A stretch of DNA of 64,000 nt from Flavobacteriaceae bacterium PS02337 (GCA_029959285.1 JASCOE010000004.1:248001-312000), one strand, 5' to 3'. Positions 44,283 to 53,721 are shown, counted from the first letter of the stretch. Program-made: numbers and translations. Notes: generated from the letters alone by a model not told the origin.

Positions 44283-45020
44283 TTAACTTAAATATTTAAG
44301 TCCGATAGTATTTAAAATAATGTTTGTTGCTTGTTTTGTCGCTAAATACAATATTGCAATTATGATAACTCGAATAATTAATGAGCTCTTTTTGTAGTCG
44401 AAAGCAGAAAAATATTGATAATAGAAAATTATAACATACAAAAAAGTTAGTGCAGATAGAAAGCTGTTTACCAAAAGAAGAAAATCTTTATTGTCGGTAA
44501 AAATCATAAAGATTGGTAAAACAAAACTGATTACTAAAAGTCCGCATAACAAATACAAATTGAGTACAAGATTTTCGGTATAGTTTTGTTTGCTCTTTTT
44601 GAATAATAAATAGCTGACTAGAGCATTAATTGGAATATTTAGAAAAACTGTAATTTTTGAGTATTCTTTTAAAACCTTAAAAACGCCAGAAAGCGATTCT
44701 TTGTCGTATAAAGATGAAACTTCAATTTTTGTCCATTTTTTTAGAAAATAACCTATCGTTAATAAAAGGATTATTGTAGAAAAATAATTAAAATGCTTAG
44801 TTCTTTTTCCTTGTACATATTCTCTAATACTATTTCCAGGTCTTGAGAATAGTTCTTTTATCGTATAGAAAAAACCTTTGTCAAAATGAAATATTCCGTG
44901 AATAAAATCATGTTTAATAACATGAGATAAAGAAAATCGATGTGTTGATGTTGCTTGACTACAATTGCTACAGTATTTTCCTGAAATTTCATCGTTGCAA
45001 TTTAAACAGTTATTTGTCAT
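44283..45020 (-). CDS. DUF3667 membrane protein with N-terminal zinc ribbon
   Basis: A 245-residue protein. The zinc ribbon CLNC...CSNC at residues 5-20 precedes the DUF3667 segment (FSLSHVIKHDFIHGIFHFDKGFFYTIKELFSRPGNSIREYV), which is the family hallmark. Then come five membrane helices. The family is common in Bacteroidota and has no assigned function. The location is the cytoplasmic membrane with the ribbon inside. It is a single gene with a dedicated GAAA-loop terminator. Confidence 0.85.
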   Translation of the reverse strand: MTNNCLNCNDEISGKYCSNCSQATSTHRFSLSHVIKHDFIHGIFHFDKGFFYTIKELFSRPGNSIREYVQGKRTKHFNYFSTIILLLTIGYFLKKWTKIEVSSLYDKESLSGVFKVLKEYSKITVFLNIPINALVSYLLFKKSKQNYTENLVLNLYLLCGLLVISFVLPIFMIFTDNKDFLLLVNSFLSALTFLYVIIFYYQYFSAFDYKKSSLIIRVIIIAILYLATKQATNIILNTIGLKYLS

Positions 45021-45153
45021 TGGTTAATTATATTGGTTCTTGGGTCTTTTTTGTGCTAATGTCTTCTGACTTCGCGCCCGCAAGATAAATCAAATTCTTA
45101 ATACAATACAAGCAAAAAACGCCCGATTTTGCTGATACTTTGTTATTTAATCG

Positions 45154-46458
45154 TTATGTAGAAGACGTGGCTGGAAAATATGTAATTAGAAGATTTAAAG
45201 TTGTTTCGTAGATTGTTTTTCGCCTGACTTTTGCAAGTAACCAAGATAGAAAACTCATAATTAAAATATCTTTCGGACCGTTTTGAGCAGTAATTATAAA
45301 ATCTTCTATAGCTGTTTGAAATTTTTGGGTTTGCACAATTTCGGGTTTCATTACATATTGCTCTACAAACAAAAGATAGTGTACAACACGTTCTTCGTTT
45401 ACCGTTAAAAGATATTTTTTGTAACGTCTTTTAAAGCTTTTTATTCGCGATAAAGCTAATTCTGTATTTTCCTGTTGCGCGTGTAGAAGAATTTCAACAA
45501 GACATTTTTTAATTGTCCAGTCCATACCCATTTTTTTCTCGTACCAACTATCGGTATGGTTTAATTTTGCCATTTCTTTTACGGCATTACGTCCTGCATT
45601 TTGCTGAATATAAAAAACAATCAACATAAGACGAATGTCGTTACTGTCGTTAGGATCTGTCTTTTTATTTGAAGAAAGTGATTTTTCGGCAATTTCTATT
45701 GCTTTTTGAGAATTACCAAGATAATTTTCATTGAAAGCCAATAATAAAAAATATCTAAGACAGAAACGCTGATAATATTTGCCAGATTGTTTCTGAAGTT
45801 CTGTAAACATCAAATCGAGATACTTTAAAGATTCAGAAAACTGACCATTTCGAAAATAGAAGTTAGCTATAAAATACAAAATGTAAATATGATAATATAA
45901 GTGCCTGTCTGTGAGATCGGTTTTTTTACTAATAAAACGATAACTTTTAACAACAAAAGGCTGAATAAGCGAAAAATTGTTGTTTATAGAAGCATATTCG
46001 TTGGCGATAAATAATATTTGATATAAAGATTTAAAAGTTAATCCTTGTTTTAATGAAATTCCATGAGTTTCAATCGTGTTTTTTATAATAGATTGAAAAT
46101 CTACAATTCTACCTTCGTGATAAATTGCAGCAAGTTCACGGCGCAAAACGGCATAACCCAAATTAAGCTGTTCTTCATATTCTAGCTTTTTTTTATTTGC
46201 TTTAAACTTCTCAATGATTTTTTCGATTGGTTCCGAAATATTGAAATGAGCAAATTGTATCTGAGTCAGATAAATTTCATTTAGAAGACTGAAATGTTCA
46301 ATATTTAATGCTATTTCTTCGGCTTTAGCCAGACATTTAAAAGCAGTTTTTATCAACTTATGTTCAAAAAATAAGCGGCTTACAACAATAAGACGAAGTA
46401 TTGCATTTTCTTGTGAAGTATCATTTTCAAAACTTCGATTCGCCATGAAATCGATCAT
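45154..46458 (-). CDS. Helical-repeat (TPR-like) protein, probably 5'-truncated by a nonsense codon
   Basis: A 434-residue protein as read from the ATG at 46458. It is an all-helical protein with TPR-like pairs (FKCLAKAEEIALNIEHFSLLNEIYLTQIQFA; YHIYILYFIANFYFRNGQFSESLKYLDLMF), of unknown role. The frame stays open upstream of 46458 for 59 more codons, with coding-like content and no ATG, GTG or TTG, up to a TAA at 46636-46638. Just beyond this are in-frame ATGs at 46642-46647. An AAA-to-TAA change would restore a start M-M-N-K-T-E-N-K. So the gene may be a nonsense mutant, or it starts internally at 46458. Confidence 0.65.
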   Translation of the reverse strand: MIDFMANRSFENDTSQENAILRLIVVSRLFFEHKLIKTAFKCLAKAEEIALNIEHFSLLNEIYLTQIQFAHFNISEPIEKIIEKFKANKKKLEYEEQLNLGYAVLRRELAAIYHEGRIVDFQSIIKNTIETHGISLKQGLTFKSLYQILFIANEYASINNNFSLIQPFVVKSYRFISKKTDLTDRHLYYHIYILYFIANFYFRNGQFSESLKYLDLMFTELQKQSGKYYQRFCLRYFLLLAFNENYLGNSQKAIEIAEKSLSSNKKTDPNDSNDIRLMLIVFYIQQNAGRNAVKEMAKLNHTDSWYEKKMGMDWTIKKCLVEILLHAQQENTELALSRIKSFKRRYKKYLLTVNEERVVHYLLFVEQYVMKPEIVQTQKFQTAIEDFIITAQNGPKDILIMSFLSWLLAKVRRKTIYETTLNLLITYFPATSST

Positions 46459-46801
46459 GTTGTCGTAAAGTCTTTTTCTAAGCGCATGATAGGCGTCGGC
46501 ACTTTTTTTGTCTTCTAAACTGTTTTTTTTATACTTTATATCGTCAGTTTTTAAAGAATTGAATAATTCTATATTGCTAGTGTCTTTACGCTTATTTTTT
46601 CTGGATAGATATTGTATGAATGCTTTATTTTCTGTTTAATTCATCATATTTGCAATTTCTTGAAGTGCATTCATAAGAGTAATTTTATTAGAGTAAAAAT
46701 AATAAAATGTATTTTTATATCGTCAGTTTTTTAGATAAATTGATTTTCATAACTTCCGATTCATGCTGACATTTGCCTCATAATTATAAAACATAAAAAT
46801 T
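46459..46801. other. Interval holding the likely lost 5' end of the helical-repeat gene
   Basis: Bases 46459-46647 on the minus strand read as coding sequence in frame with the downstream gene, interrupted at 46636-46638 (TAA). The remainder (46650-46801) is AT-rich and should contain the divergent promoters for this gene and for the YiaAB gene. Confidence 0.5.
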
Positions 46802-47275
46802 ATGGAACCGCTAAAATCAAATGAATTAAACAACAATTCAGAAACAAAAAATGCAAGATTAAATAACGGATCAAATCCGTTAAAACCAAGTGCCGCTTTT
46901 GTGGGCGCGTCGTGGATGACATTACTTATAGGTATGACTTCGTATTGTATCGGACTTTACAATTCGGCTATGGCTTACAATGAAAAAGGGTATTATTTTA
47001 CTATTCTTCTTTTTGGACTTTTTTCTGTTATTTCAGTACAAAAAAGTGTAAGAGATAGGCTAGAAGGTATACCAGTAACCGATTTGTATTACAGCATAAG
47101 CTGGTTTAGTACCATTGCTTCAATAGTATTGCTGATAATTGGTCTTTGGAACGCTAATTTATTACTAAGCGAAAAAGGATTTTTCGGAATGTCGTTCGTT
47201 TTAGGGTTATTTTCTGCACTTGCCGTACAAAAAAACACCAGAGATTTGAAGCAATTTGAATCGACTAACATATAG
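46802..47275 (+). CDS. YiaA/YiaB family inner-membrane protein
   Basis: A 157-residue protein. Four helices arranged as two YiaAB units: ASWMTLLIGMTSYCIGLYNS...GYYFTILLFGLFSVISVQKSVRD and SWFSTIASIVLLIIGLWNA...GFFGMSFVLGLFSALAVQKNTRD; the internal repeat is clear. The cytoplasmic N-terminus is hydrophilic (about 40 residues). The function of YiaAB proteins is unknown. It is monocistronic with hairpins downstream. Confidence in the family is high from the repeated G-[LY]-[WY]-N-A and VQK-x-R-D motifs. Confidence 0.88.
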   Translation: MEPLKSNELNNNSETKNARLNNGSNPLKPSAAFVGASWMTLLIGMTSYCIGLYNSAMAYNEKGYYFTILLFGLFSVISVQKSVRDRLEGIPVTDLYYSISWFSTIASIVLLIIGLWNANLLLSEKGFFGMSFVLGLFSALAVQKNTRDLKQFESTNI

Positions 47276-47334
47276 TTTTTAGCGGGCCTCATTACTGTCA
47301 CAAAATTGTGCAGTTTTGGGGTTTTCTAAACTTG

Positions 47335-47378
47335 ATAAAAAAAATGCGCAAATGTCTACTTTGACTTTGCGCTTTTTT
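47335..47378 (+). terminator. Terminator after the YiaAB gene
   Basis: GCGCAAA (47346-47352) pairs with TTTGCGC (47366-47372), flanked by A and T tracts. Confidence 0.65.
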
Positions 47379-47415
47379 GGGTCTACCAATAACTTTATTT
47401 AAAACGGATTATAAA

Positions 47416-47450
47416 AAAAATCCTTATTCTTTTTTAGAACAAGGATTTTT
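47416..47450 (-). terminator. Terminator after the PorT-like gene
   Basis: AAAAATCCTT and AAGGATTTTT form a 10-bp stem, extended by TTCT/AGAA. It lies 31 nt past the stop of the minus-strand gene at 47481. Confidence 0.65.
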
Positions 47451-47480
47451 ATAATTTAAAAATATTGAAATTATTAAGGT

Positions 47481-48017
47481 TTAAAAAAAGAAGTAACCAA
47501 CAGATGCTTGAAATACTCCATTTCTATTGTCAGTGTCAACCCTAGTTATTCCCAAATTATATCTTGCACTAAAATTAAGTCCGTTTTCCAGTTTATAGCC
47601 TAAGCCAAAATTAGCGCCAAAATCAAAAGTGGTGAAAGAGTTTGTAACTTTTACTCCTTCATTTTTAGCTGAAAGTAAAAAGCCTATTTGTGGACCAACT
47701 TCAAGACTTAATCCTTTTGTTACATAGTATTTTCCCATTAAAGGAATGTTCAGATAATTCATAGCAATAACATCAGTATTGAAACTATATCCTTGACGAG
47801 AATACATTATTTCGGGTTGAAAAGAAAATTTTTCAGAAATTGGAATTTCCGATACAACACCAACATGATAAGATGTTACATAATCAATGCTATTGGTGTT
47901 ACTTCCGTTAACAGTTGAAAAGTTGAAACCCGATTTGGCTCCAAATTTAATTTCTTGGGCATTTACATTCACAAAACCTAAAACTGTAAAAACAGCTAAT
48001 AATAAAATTTTTTTCAT
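47481..48017 (-). CDS. PorT-like outer-membrane beta-barrel protein
   Basis: A 178-residue protein with a signal peptide (ILLLAVFTVLGFVNVNAQ). Strands of the PorT/OmpW type: IKFGAKSGFNFSTVNG, FSFQPEIMYSRQGYSF, NIPLMGKYYVTKGLSLEVGPQIGFLLSA, FGANFGLGYKLENGLNFSARYNLGI, ending SVGYFFF with the aromatic barrel terminus. It is a standard small Bacteroidota outer-membrane barrel of unknown role. It lies 88 bp downstream of the AraC-type gene's end, on the same strand, so it could be under its control. Confidence 0.85.
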   Translation of the reverse strand: MKKILLLAVFTVLGFVNVNAQEIKFGAKSGFNFSTVNGSNTNSIDYVTSYHVGVVSEIPISEKFSFQPEIMYSRQGYSFNTDVIAMNYLNIPLMGKYYVTKGLSLEVGPQIGFLLSAKNEGVKVTNSFTTFDFGANFGLGYKLENGLNFSARYNLGITRVDTDNRNGVFQASVGYFFF

Positions 48018-48105
48018 AAAGATTGATTTGAATTATTTGAAGCCAAAATTGGCATATGAAAAATTAGAAAAGGTTTCAAAACCTTGAAATTGTACAAATC
48101 GGCAC

Positions 48106-49242
48106 TTATTTTTTTGAATTTCTATACTCATTTGGAGTTTGTCCTGTGGCTTTTTTAAAAGCTTTGTAAAAAGTGGTTTTTGAAGTAAACCCAGATTCCA
48201 ATCCCATGGTGAGTAAATTATAATTTTCATATTCAGAATTCGAAATCATTTCTTTTACTGCTTCAATACGGTATTGATTAATATAATTAGCAAAATTATC
48301 TCCGGTAATCGTATTTACAATCTGAGAAACATAACCAGCACTTATGCCTAATTCTTCAGCAATTTTTTCTCTGCTTAATGTACTGTCTGTATAAATATGC
48401 TGATCCTTACATAGAAATTCAAGTTTTTGAAAATAAAGATTATCTGGAGTTATAGATTCTTTGTTTTCTTCTTTTATATGAATAGCATCAATCTCCACGT
48501 TGCTGTAAGAAACTGCTAAATCTTTATTTAAAAAATTATGAATGCCATCTTTGTCTACTGCCAATTTGTATTTGAAAATTCCAACATAAGTGGTCCAGTG
48601 GATCAAGAATGTTCCAAACAAGGCGAGAAGCTTCATTGTAAACGAAACATCGTATTGGAAAAATATCGCAATAAATAGAACTGCAACCCATAAAAATAAT
48701 AGTGTAGAAACAATCGACCATAAAATTAATAACCATCTTTTTTCGTGTATGTCTTCAGAATATTTAATGAAACTGAAGGAATAAAGTAATAAAGAAGGGA
48801 TAAAAGTAAATGCCAGAAAAAGTTCTATTTGACTCAGTGTGTCAATTATTGCAATGCCAGAATCGGGGATTTTATAAAAACCAGCAACTACATCCAGATC
48901 GTAAATAATATTGAGTATAGCGGAATATAAAAATGGAAAAAATAAAAGCAGCAGGATTTTCTTTTCTTTAATGCTGTGGTCTACTTTGTTTACGATAAAG
49001 AAAAAGATAAAAGCAGGCAGAAGAAATGCCCATTCAACATCATCTATAAAGCGTAGAAATGGAAAAGAATTATAAGCTTCTCCGATTTCAAAAACCAGAT
49101 TTAACAAAAGTATAGAAAGAGTAAATATAGCGCTTGCTAAATATTTATTTGAAGTGCTATTAAACAGAGGTGATTTTAAAATAATGAAGCCTAAAACGAT
49201 TCCTTGGAAAATAGCGATATTTAGAAATGTGATATAAATCAA
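48106..49242 (-). CDS. Membrane-anchored AraC-family transcriptional regulator
   Basis: A 378-residue protein. The N-terminal half has seven hydrophobic helices (residues about 1-235). A linker follows, then a C-terminal AraC domain (about 275-378): first HTH SREKIAEELGISAGYVSQIV, second HTH LLTMGLESGFTSKTTFYKAFKKATGQTPNEYR. This membrane-AraC type is common in Bacteroidota. It starts with TTG at 49242; the first residues (IYITFLNIAIFQGIVLGFIIL) already form helix 1 and no ATG is available. It is likely to regulate the barrel gene just downstream (inference). Confidence 0.88.
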   Translation of the reverse strand: MIYITFLNIAIFQGIVLGFIILKSPLFNSTSNKYLASAIFTLSILLLNLVFEIGEAYNSFPFLRFIDDVEWAFLLPAFIFFFIVNKVDHSIKEKKILLLLFFPFLYSAILNIIYDLDVVAGFYKIPDSGIAIIDTLSQIELFLAFTFIPSLLLYSFSFIKYSEDIHEKRWLLILWSIVSTLLFLWVAVLFIAIFFQYDVSFTMKLLALFGTFLIHWTTYVGIFKYKLAVDKDGIHNFLNKDLAVSYSNVEIDAIHIKEENKESITPDNLYFQKLEFLCKDQHIYTDSTLSREKIAEELGISAGYVSQIVNTITGDNFANYINQYRIEAVKEMISNSEYENYNLLTMGLESGFTSKTTFYKAFKKATGQTPNEYRNSKK

Positions 49243-49440
49243 TTTTTTAAGATAAAAGTTGGTTTAAAATTTGTTTTTGGGATATTATGGTATTTTGTAA
49301 AACGTAGCTTATTTCATATGAAATGGCTTGGCGAATTTATAGTAATGCGAATGAATTTTTTTACAGATTAAGAAATGATTAACTAAAACGATCAAGAATT
49401 ATTTAGTTTTCTATGTTGTGAAGTTTGTTTACAAAGCAAA

Positions 49441-49472
49441 AAAATAGCTCCAGAGAAATCTGGAGCTATTTT
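49441..49472. terminator. Perfect-stem variant of the GAAA-loop terminator
   Basis: AAAATAGCTCCAGA-GAAA-TCTGGAGCTATTTT has both arms fully complementary, unlike other copies. It lies 48 nt past the stop of the minus-strand gene at 49520. The GAAA loop is on the plus strand, the one clear exception to the family's strand rule. Confidence 0.75.
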
Positions 49473-49519
49473 ATTTAAAAAAACTCTTTAAGCAATTAAT
49501 TGGTTAACGAATTCGAAGT

Positions 49520-50815
49520 TTATTCATTTAGCCATTCCCATCTTTTGCTCCAGTCTAGTAGAATTTCATCTCTCCATTTTGAAATTGTTTTGCCTCCTTG
49601 AATTTTGCCAAAGTAAAGATTTGAATCGTGTTTATCAGTAAACCAATTATTGCCTAATTGATAGTCTTTTTGACTCTTTTTTCCGGGCCATAAATTTGTT
49701 GCGATTAATCCGCCGGTTTTTCCGTTAATTTCTGGAATATCAGAAGACAATTTATAATTTAAGACTTCTGCTTTTTTGGGAATATATCTTATGGCGTAAA
49801 CATCATTTCCGATATAATATCCTGGCCATCTTTGAGTTGTTTTTCCATAAGGAACTTCCATCCAAAAGCCTATAGATTCTTTTTTTGCCTTTGATTTTGG
49901 TACCGTAAAACGTAATTCCATTATAGAACAGAAAGCTATAGTGTCTTTAATAGTTGTTGTATTATCAAATACCGTTCGAGGACTGTAATTGAATTTTTCA
50001 AAACTACATCCCCAGCTTTCGCGTGTTGGATCGTTGGGATCGCCATCCATCATGTAGAGCAGGGAAGGTGTATCTCCCATTTTGACTTCTCCTTTATAAT
50101 AATTGATGAAATCTTTTCCTAAAAAACTTTTGTCTTTAATGTGTTTGGAATAATAATCTGAAATAACCACATTATCAGGTTCATCACTAGGAGAAAATAA
50201 TCCATAATAAGAAGAATTGTTTTCGATAAACCATAAATTAGGAAAATTGGCAACAATATAAGCATAACTATTAGCACTCCATTTTTTATTTGGACCACCT
50301 ATCCAATACACTTTAATATTATTTTGAATATCAGGCGCATCGTGTAGCGCTTGTGCTAAATCTTCTAAACCTCCCCAGCATAATATCCATAGAGGTTGCG
50401 AACTTTTTTTCTGAGCACTTTTTACTATCCAATTGGATCCTTCTGTGGCTTTTGAATAACCAATAAAAGAAACATTTCCGTGATAGCCTTGTTTTGTTAT
50501 AGAACGCAGATAATCAGGAGATGCAAATCCAGAATGGTGTTTTTGAAGTTTAGGAAGATCTTTTTCATACAAATCAATCATTCGAATTATTTCCTGTTTG
50601 CTTCCGTTTCCATAAGATGGAGACGAAATTAAACCTTCAATTTCAAATTTGTCACTATACATTAGTAAATGTGTCATAGATTGATTGTCATCTGGATCTG
50701 TTCCGCCAATATCTGTGCTAATAAGTATTCTAGGTTTTACAGGAACTGGCTTTTGACCATAAACAGAAGTAATGAAAAGGCTGAATAGAAAAATTGTATA
50801 ATATTTGATTTTCAT
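49520..50815 (-). CDS. DUF1593 nucleoside-hydrolase-like exported protein
   Basis: A 431-residue protein from the ATG at 50815, which begins a good signal peptide (IKYYTIFLFSLFITSVYGQ). An open frame extends upstream to 51019, but it covers AT-rich promoter DNA and is not convincing as protein. The mature start RILISTDIGGTDPDDNQSMTHLLM has the D-x-G-x-D-x-D-D calcium motif of nucleoside-hydrolase folds, as in DUF1593/Sde182-type proteins found with polysaccharide-degrading systems. The C-terminal part is a beta-sandwich (VYAIRYIPKKAEVLNYKLSSDI). A LacI-type operator lies 24 bp before the start codon, suggesting sugar control. Confidence 0.82.
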   Translation of the reverse strand: MKIKYYTIFLFSLFITSVYGQKPVPVKPRILISTDIGGTDPDDNQSMTHLLMYSDKFEIEGLISSPSYGNGSKQEIIRMIDLYEKDLPKLQKHHSGFASPDYLRSITKQGYHGNVSFIGYSKATEGSNWIVKSAQKKSSQPLWILCWGGLEDLAQALHDAPDIQNNIKVYWIGGPNKKWSANSYAYIVANFPNLWFIENNSSYYGLFSPSDEPDNVVISDYYSKHIKDKSFLGKDFINYYKGEVKMGDTPSLLYMMDGDPNDPTRESWGCSFEKFNYSPRTVFDNTTTIKDTIAFCSIMELRFTVPKSKAKKESIGFWMEVPYGKTTQRWPGYYIGNDVYAIRYIPKKAEVLNYKLSSDIPEINGKTGGLIATNLWPGKKSQKDYQLGNNWFTDKHDSNLYFGKIQGGKTISKWRDEILLDWSKRWEWLNE

Positions 50816-51178
50816 GATTTGATTAATTTTTAAATTAATGTAATCGATTACAATTACTAATGTAGAACTTTTGAAGTTAATTTGAAAATATTTAAAGGGC
50901 GAACGCTTTTTTTTGATTTTAAAGAATAAAAAGTTTGCTAGCTTGAGTATCATGCTTATAAGCATAAGTATAAATAAAAAAACTTCAGATTTCTCATAAA
51001 CTCTTACCTTAGTTATCAAATGGTTTTTAAGTGGACTTTAAAAAAAGCTTCAAAAAAAAGAGGTATATAGTTAATTTTCATCTTTTTACAACAATTCATC
51101 ATTAAAAAGAAAATATAGTATTACAGATTTTTTTTATAAATTAACCCTACTTTTAAATATCATTCTAAAAACCACAAA
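50816..51178. other. Divergent promoter interval with LacI-type operator
   Basis: It contains the palindrome at 50839-50852 (separate entry) and a degenerate half copy of the GAAA-loop hairpin near 50979-51000. The rest is AT-rich promoter DNA for the DUF1593 gene (minus) and the TlpA-type gene (plus). Confidence 0.5.
50839..50852. promoter_or_regulatory. LacI-family-type operator
   Basis: TGTAATCGATTACA is a perfect 14-bp palindrome with the central CG of LacI/CcpA-family sites. It is 24 bp upstream of the DUF1593 start codon. No LacI-family gene is in the window. Confidence 0.6.
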
Positions 51179-52021
51179 ATGAGAAAAACTTTCTATCTAC
51201 TTTTGCTTGTATTTTTTTCATCTTTTACTGTTTCAGCAGAGACCATCACTTTTTCAGGAAAAATAACAGATACTGAGAACCTTAAAATCCGAATTAAAGG
51301 AGATTTATTAGACACCGAAATAAAACTTAAGCCAGATGGAAGTTTTTCGGAAAAATTACAGATTGAAAATGACGTTATTTATATTCTTGAAACTGGAAAA
51401 AACAGTGTACCAGTTTATTTAACCAAAACTTCAGTATTGGCAATAAATTTCAATGACAACAGTCTTGCAACTTCTTTAAAATATTCAGGAAAAGGAAGTG
51501 TCGAAAATCAATATCTCGCAAAAAAACAACTTATCCTTTCTGGAATTCCACAAACCGATCTTTATGCACTTGATGAAAATCAATTTCTAAAAAAACTCGG
51601 CGAAATAAAAAGTTCCATTTTAGCTCTCTATAACAAAACAAAATTTACTGATAAAAATTTCAAAGAAAAAGAAGCCAGAAACATTCATTTTCTAGAACAA
51701 AGGCGTTTGTTTTCTTATAAAAATGATCATTGGTATTATGGAAAAGTATCTGGATTCCAAGTTTCTGAAACTTATCCTAAATTTGATGAAACTATGGATT
51801 TAGACAACAATTCTGATTTCTTGTTTTCAAGTGATTATCAAGAATTGGTAATAATTAAATTCTATCAAAATATTAAAGTTGATAGTACCGAGTTTTCAGT
51901 TAGTGCAAAGAATGCTATACCGGAAATCAAGGCTCTTAAAAGCCCAAGTATTAAAAATCAATTAATTAAATATTCACTTACAGATGTTAATATTAGAAAC
52001 TCAAACTATGAGATAATATAA
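51179..52021 (+). pseudogene. TlpA-type thioredoxin protein, N-terminal part (cut by in-frame TAA)
   Basis: 280 residues: a signal peptide (TFYLLLLVFFSSFTVSA), then a DUF4369-like beta region (ITFSGKITDTENLKIRIKG) and a helical linker typical of Bacteroidota TlpA-like proteins. The frame ends at TAA 52019-52021 after NSNYEII. The same frame continues without shift (HEFLSIVTDPKIKETL...) into the thioredoxin domain ending at 52531. A Tyr codon (TAT/TAC) in place of TAA would give one normal protein of about 450 residues. It is best read as a nonsense mutation or a sequence error. Confidence 0.8.
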
Positions 52022-52531
52022 CACGAATTTTTATCCATTGTAACCGACCCAAAAATAAAAGAAACACTCACTACACAATTTTTGGTAGCCGATGCCTTAA
52101 AACCTGGAAGTCCTTCTCCTAAATTTGATTATGAAAACCAAAAAGGAGGAAAAACAACCTTAGAGAGTCTAAATGGAAAATATGTGTATATCGATCTCTG
52201 GGCAACATGGTGCGGGCCTTGTCGTGAGCAAATTCCGTTTCTTCAAAAAATAGAAGAACAGTACAAAGGAAAGAACATCGAATTTGTAAGCATTTCAATA
52301 GATGCACAGAAAGATCAAGAAAAATGGAGCAAATTTGTAACCGAAAAACAATTAGGAGGAATTCAATTATTAGCAGAAAATGAATGGGAATCACAATTTC
52401 TTAAAGCGTATGGCGTATTTTCTGTCCCAACTTTTATTCTCCTAGATCCTGCCGGTAATATTGTCAATGCCTATGCGCCTAAACCATCTGACGATAAACT
52501 TATTGACTTATTTAACAGTCTGAAAATTTAA
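52022..52531 (+). pseudogene. TlpA-type thioredoxin protein, C-terminal thioredoxin part
   Basis: This is in the same frame as the preceding part. The thioredoxin domain starts near 52091 (LKPGSPSPKFDYENQKGG), with active site WATWCGPCREQIP and the later cis-Pro segment VFSVPTFILLD. Taken alone, a TTG at 52082 could start a 149-residue protein, but it would lack a signal peptide. That fits a fragment of a periplasmic thiol-disulfide oxidoreductase better than an independent gene. A GAAA-loop terminator follows at 52630. Confidence 0.75.
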
Positions 52532-52629
52532 TTTAAGAAATGAATAAATCAGTTAAAATAGTTTTATTCTTAATTTAGAACAAAACACTTGATGTTAACA
52601 AAGAGAATTATAAAGAAATAGTTAAAAAC

Positions 52630-52661
52630 AAAAAAGCTTCAGAGAAATCTGAAGCTTTTTT
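52630..52661 (+). terminator. GAAA-loop family terminator
   Basis: A perfect GCTTCAGAGAAATCTGAAGC hairpin with A and T tracts. The GAAA loop is on the plus strand, the strand of the upstream gene. Confidence 0.85.
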
Positions 52662-52794
52662 GTTTAATACTCAGCTCAAGTTTTACTTGAATTAATATCT
52701 TTTTTAGAAAATTTATGTAATACTTATCATATATATTTACCTTAATTAGGGTAGCTTTGTTTTGTTACACATATAAATAATTTAGCAACAGTAT

Positions 52795-53715
52795 ATGACA
52801 AAATTCACGATCATAGTAATCTTTTTATTTTCAAATTTAGTTTTTGCAAATAAAATAGACAATCTTAAAACGACAAACGATGTTATTGAGTTTGTAAAAA
52901 CTGTTTATCCGGAATATGGAATAATAAGAGATAAAGATTTTAAGCATGGAATATTTGATATTGAATCTGTAGATTCGATTTATAAACATTTAAAATGTAA
53001 AAAAATATTCAAAATAGATGAAATCAAAAATTGGCAAAAAATCGATATTAATAATGACGGATTAACTGATTTGATATTCATTTCGCACTATTATGGTTAC
53101 ACGCAAAATGTAATACTCGATAAAGGAAAAGATGAATTTAAATTAATTAGACACATTATTAATTTTGATGAATGCGAGTATATTAAACCAATAAAAGTTC
53201 ATCATAAAAATGAATTACAAATTAGAAAAGTAAACTTACCTTTTGACTTTGATGATAACATTGAAAAATATACAAAAATAGACACCTTAACATATAAGTA
53301 TGATTTTTTTATTGAACTTAACAACAAAGAAATCATTGATAATAAAATTAAATCAATAGAGATTGAAACAAGTTTTTGCTTTGGAACTTGTCCTGTTTTT
53401 AAACTTACAATTAACAAAAATGGTTTAGCTGAGTTTGATGGTATTGAATATATTAAGTTTAAAGGGAAATCAAAAAAGCAGTTAGATCAAACAAACATTG
53501 ACGAAATATTTGATTTAATAAATTGTATAGAAATTAAGAAATTAAACGATAACTACGGAGTTAATTATACCGATGCTTCTACAGTAACTCTTGATGTGTT
53601 TTTTGAAGATGGTTCAATTAAGAAAATTAAAGATTACGGATTAAGCGGTACTTACGGTTTAAGTGCTCTGTATTCAAAATTAACCAAATTGGGAACAGAA
53701 ACTAAGTGGGAATAA
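52795..53715 (+). CDS. Exported protein with VCBS-like region and DUF6438-like domain
   Basis: A 306-residue protein with a signal peptide (TKFTIIVIFLFSNLVFA). The first half holds an FG-GAP/VCBS-like calcium motif (WQKIDINNDGLTDLIFISHYYG). The second half (about 185-303) fits the DUF6438 pattern: IETSFCFGTCPVFKLTINKNGLAEFDG with two Cys in FCFGTCP, then TLDVFFEDGSIKKIKDYG. The role is unknown; the location is periplasmic or surface. It is a single gene, followed by a diverged REP-like palindrome and the tRNA-fMet terminator. Confidence 0.72.
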   Translation: MTKFTIIVIFLFSNLVFANKIDNLKTTNDVIEFVKTVYPEYGIIRDKDFKHGIFDIESVDSIYKHLKCKKIFKIDEIKNWQKIDINNDGLTDLIFISHYYGYTQNVILDKGKDEFKLIRHIINFDECEYIKPIKVHHKNELQIRKVNLPFDFDDNIEKYTKIDTLTYKYDFFIELNNKEIIDNKIKSIEIETSFCFGTCPVFKLTINKNGLAEFDGIEYIKFKGKSKKQLDQTNIDEIFDLINCIEIKKLNDNYGVNYTDASTVTLDVFFEDGSIKKIKDYGLSGTYGLSALYSKLTKLGTETKWE

Positions 53716-53721
53716 ACTACG

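Noticed and set aside
50975-51003. A further GAAA-family terminator
   Set aside because: Only one arm is recognisable (ACTTCAGATTTCTC); the other is lost, so no functional hairpin is claimed.
50816-51019. N-terminal extension of the DUF1593 protein
   Set aside because: The extension covers the LacI-type operator and a degenerate terminator, and a normal signal peptide starts at the ATG at 50815.
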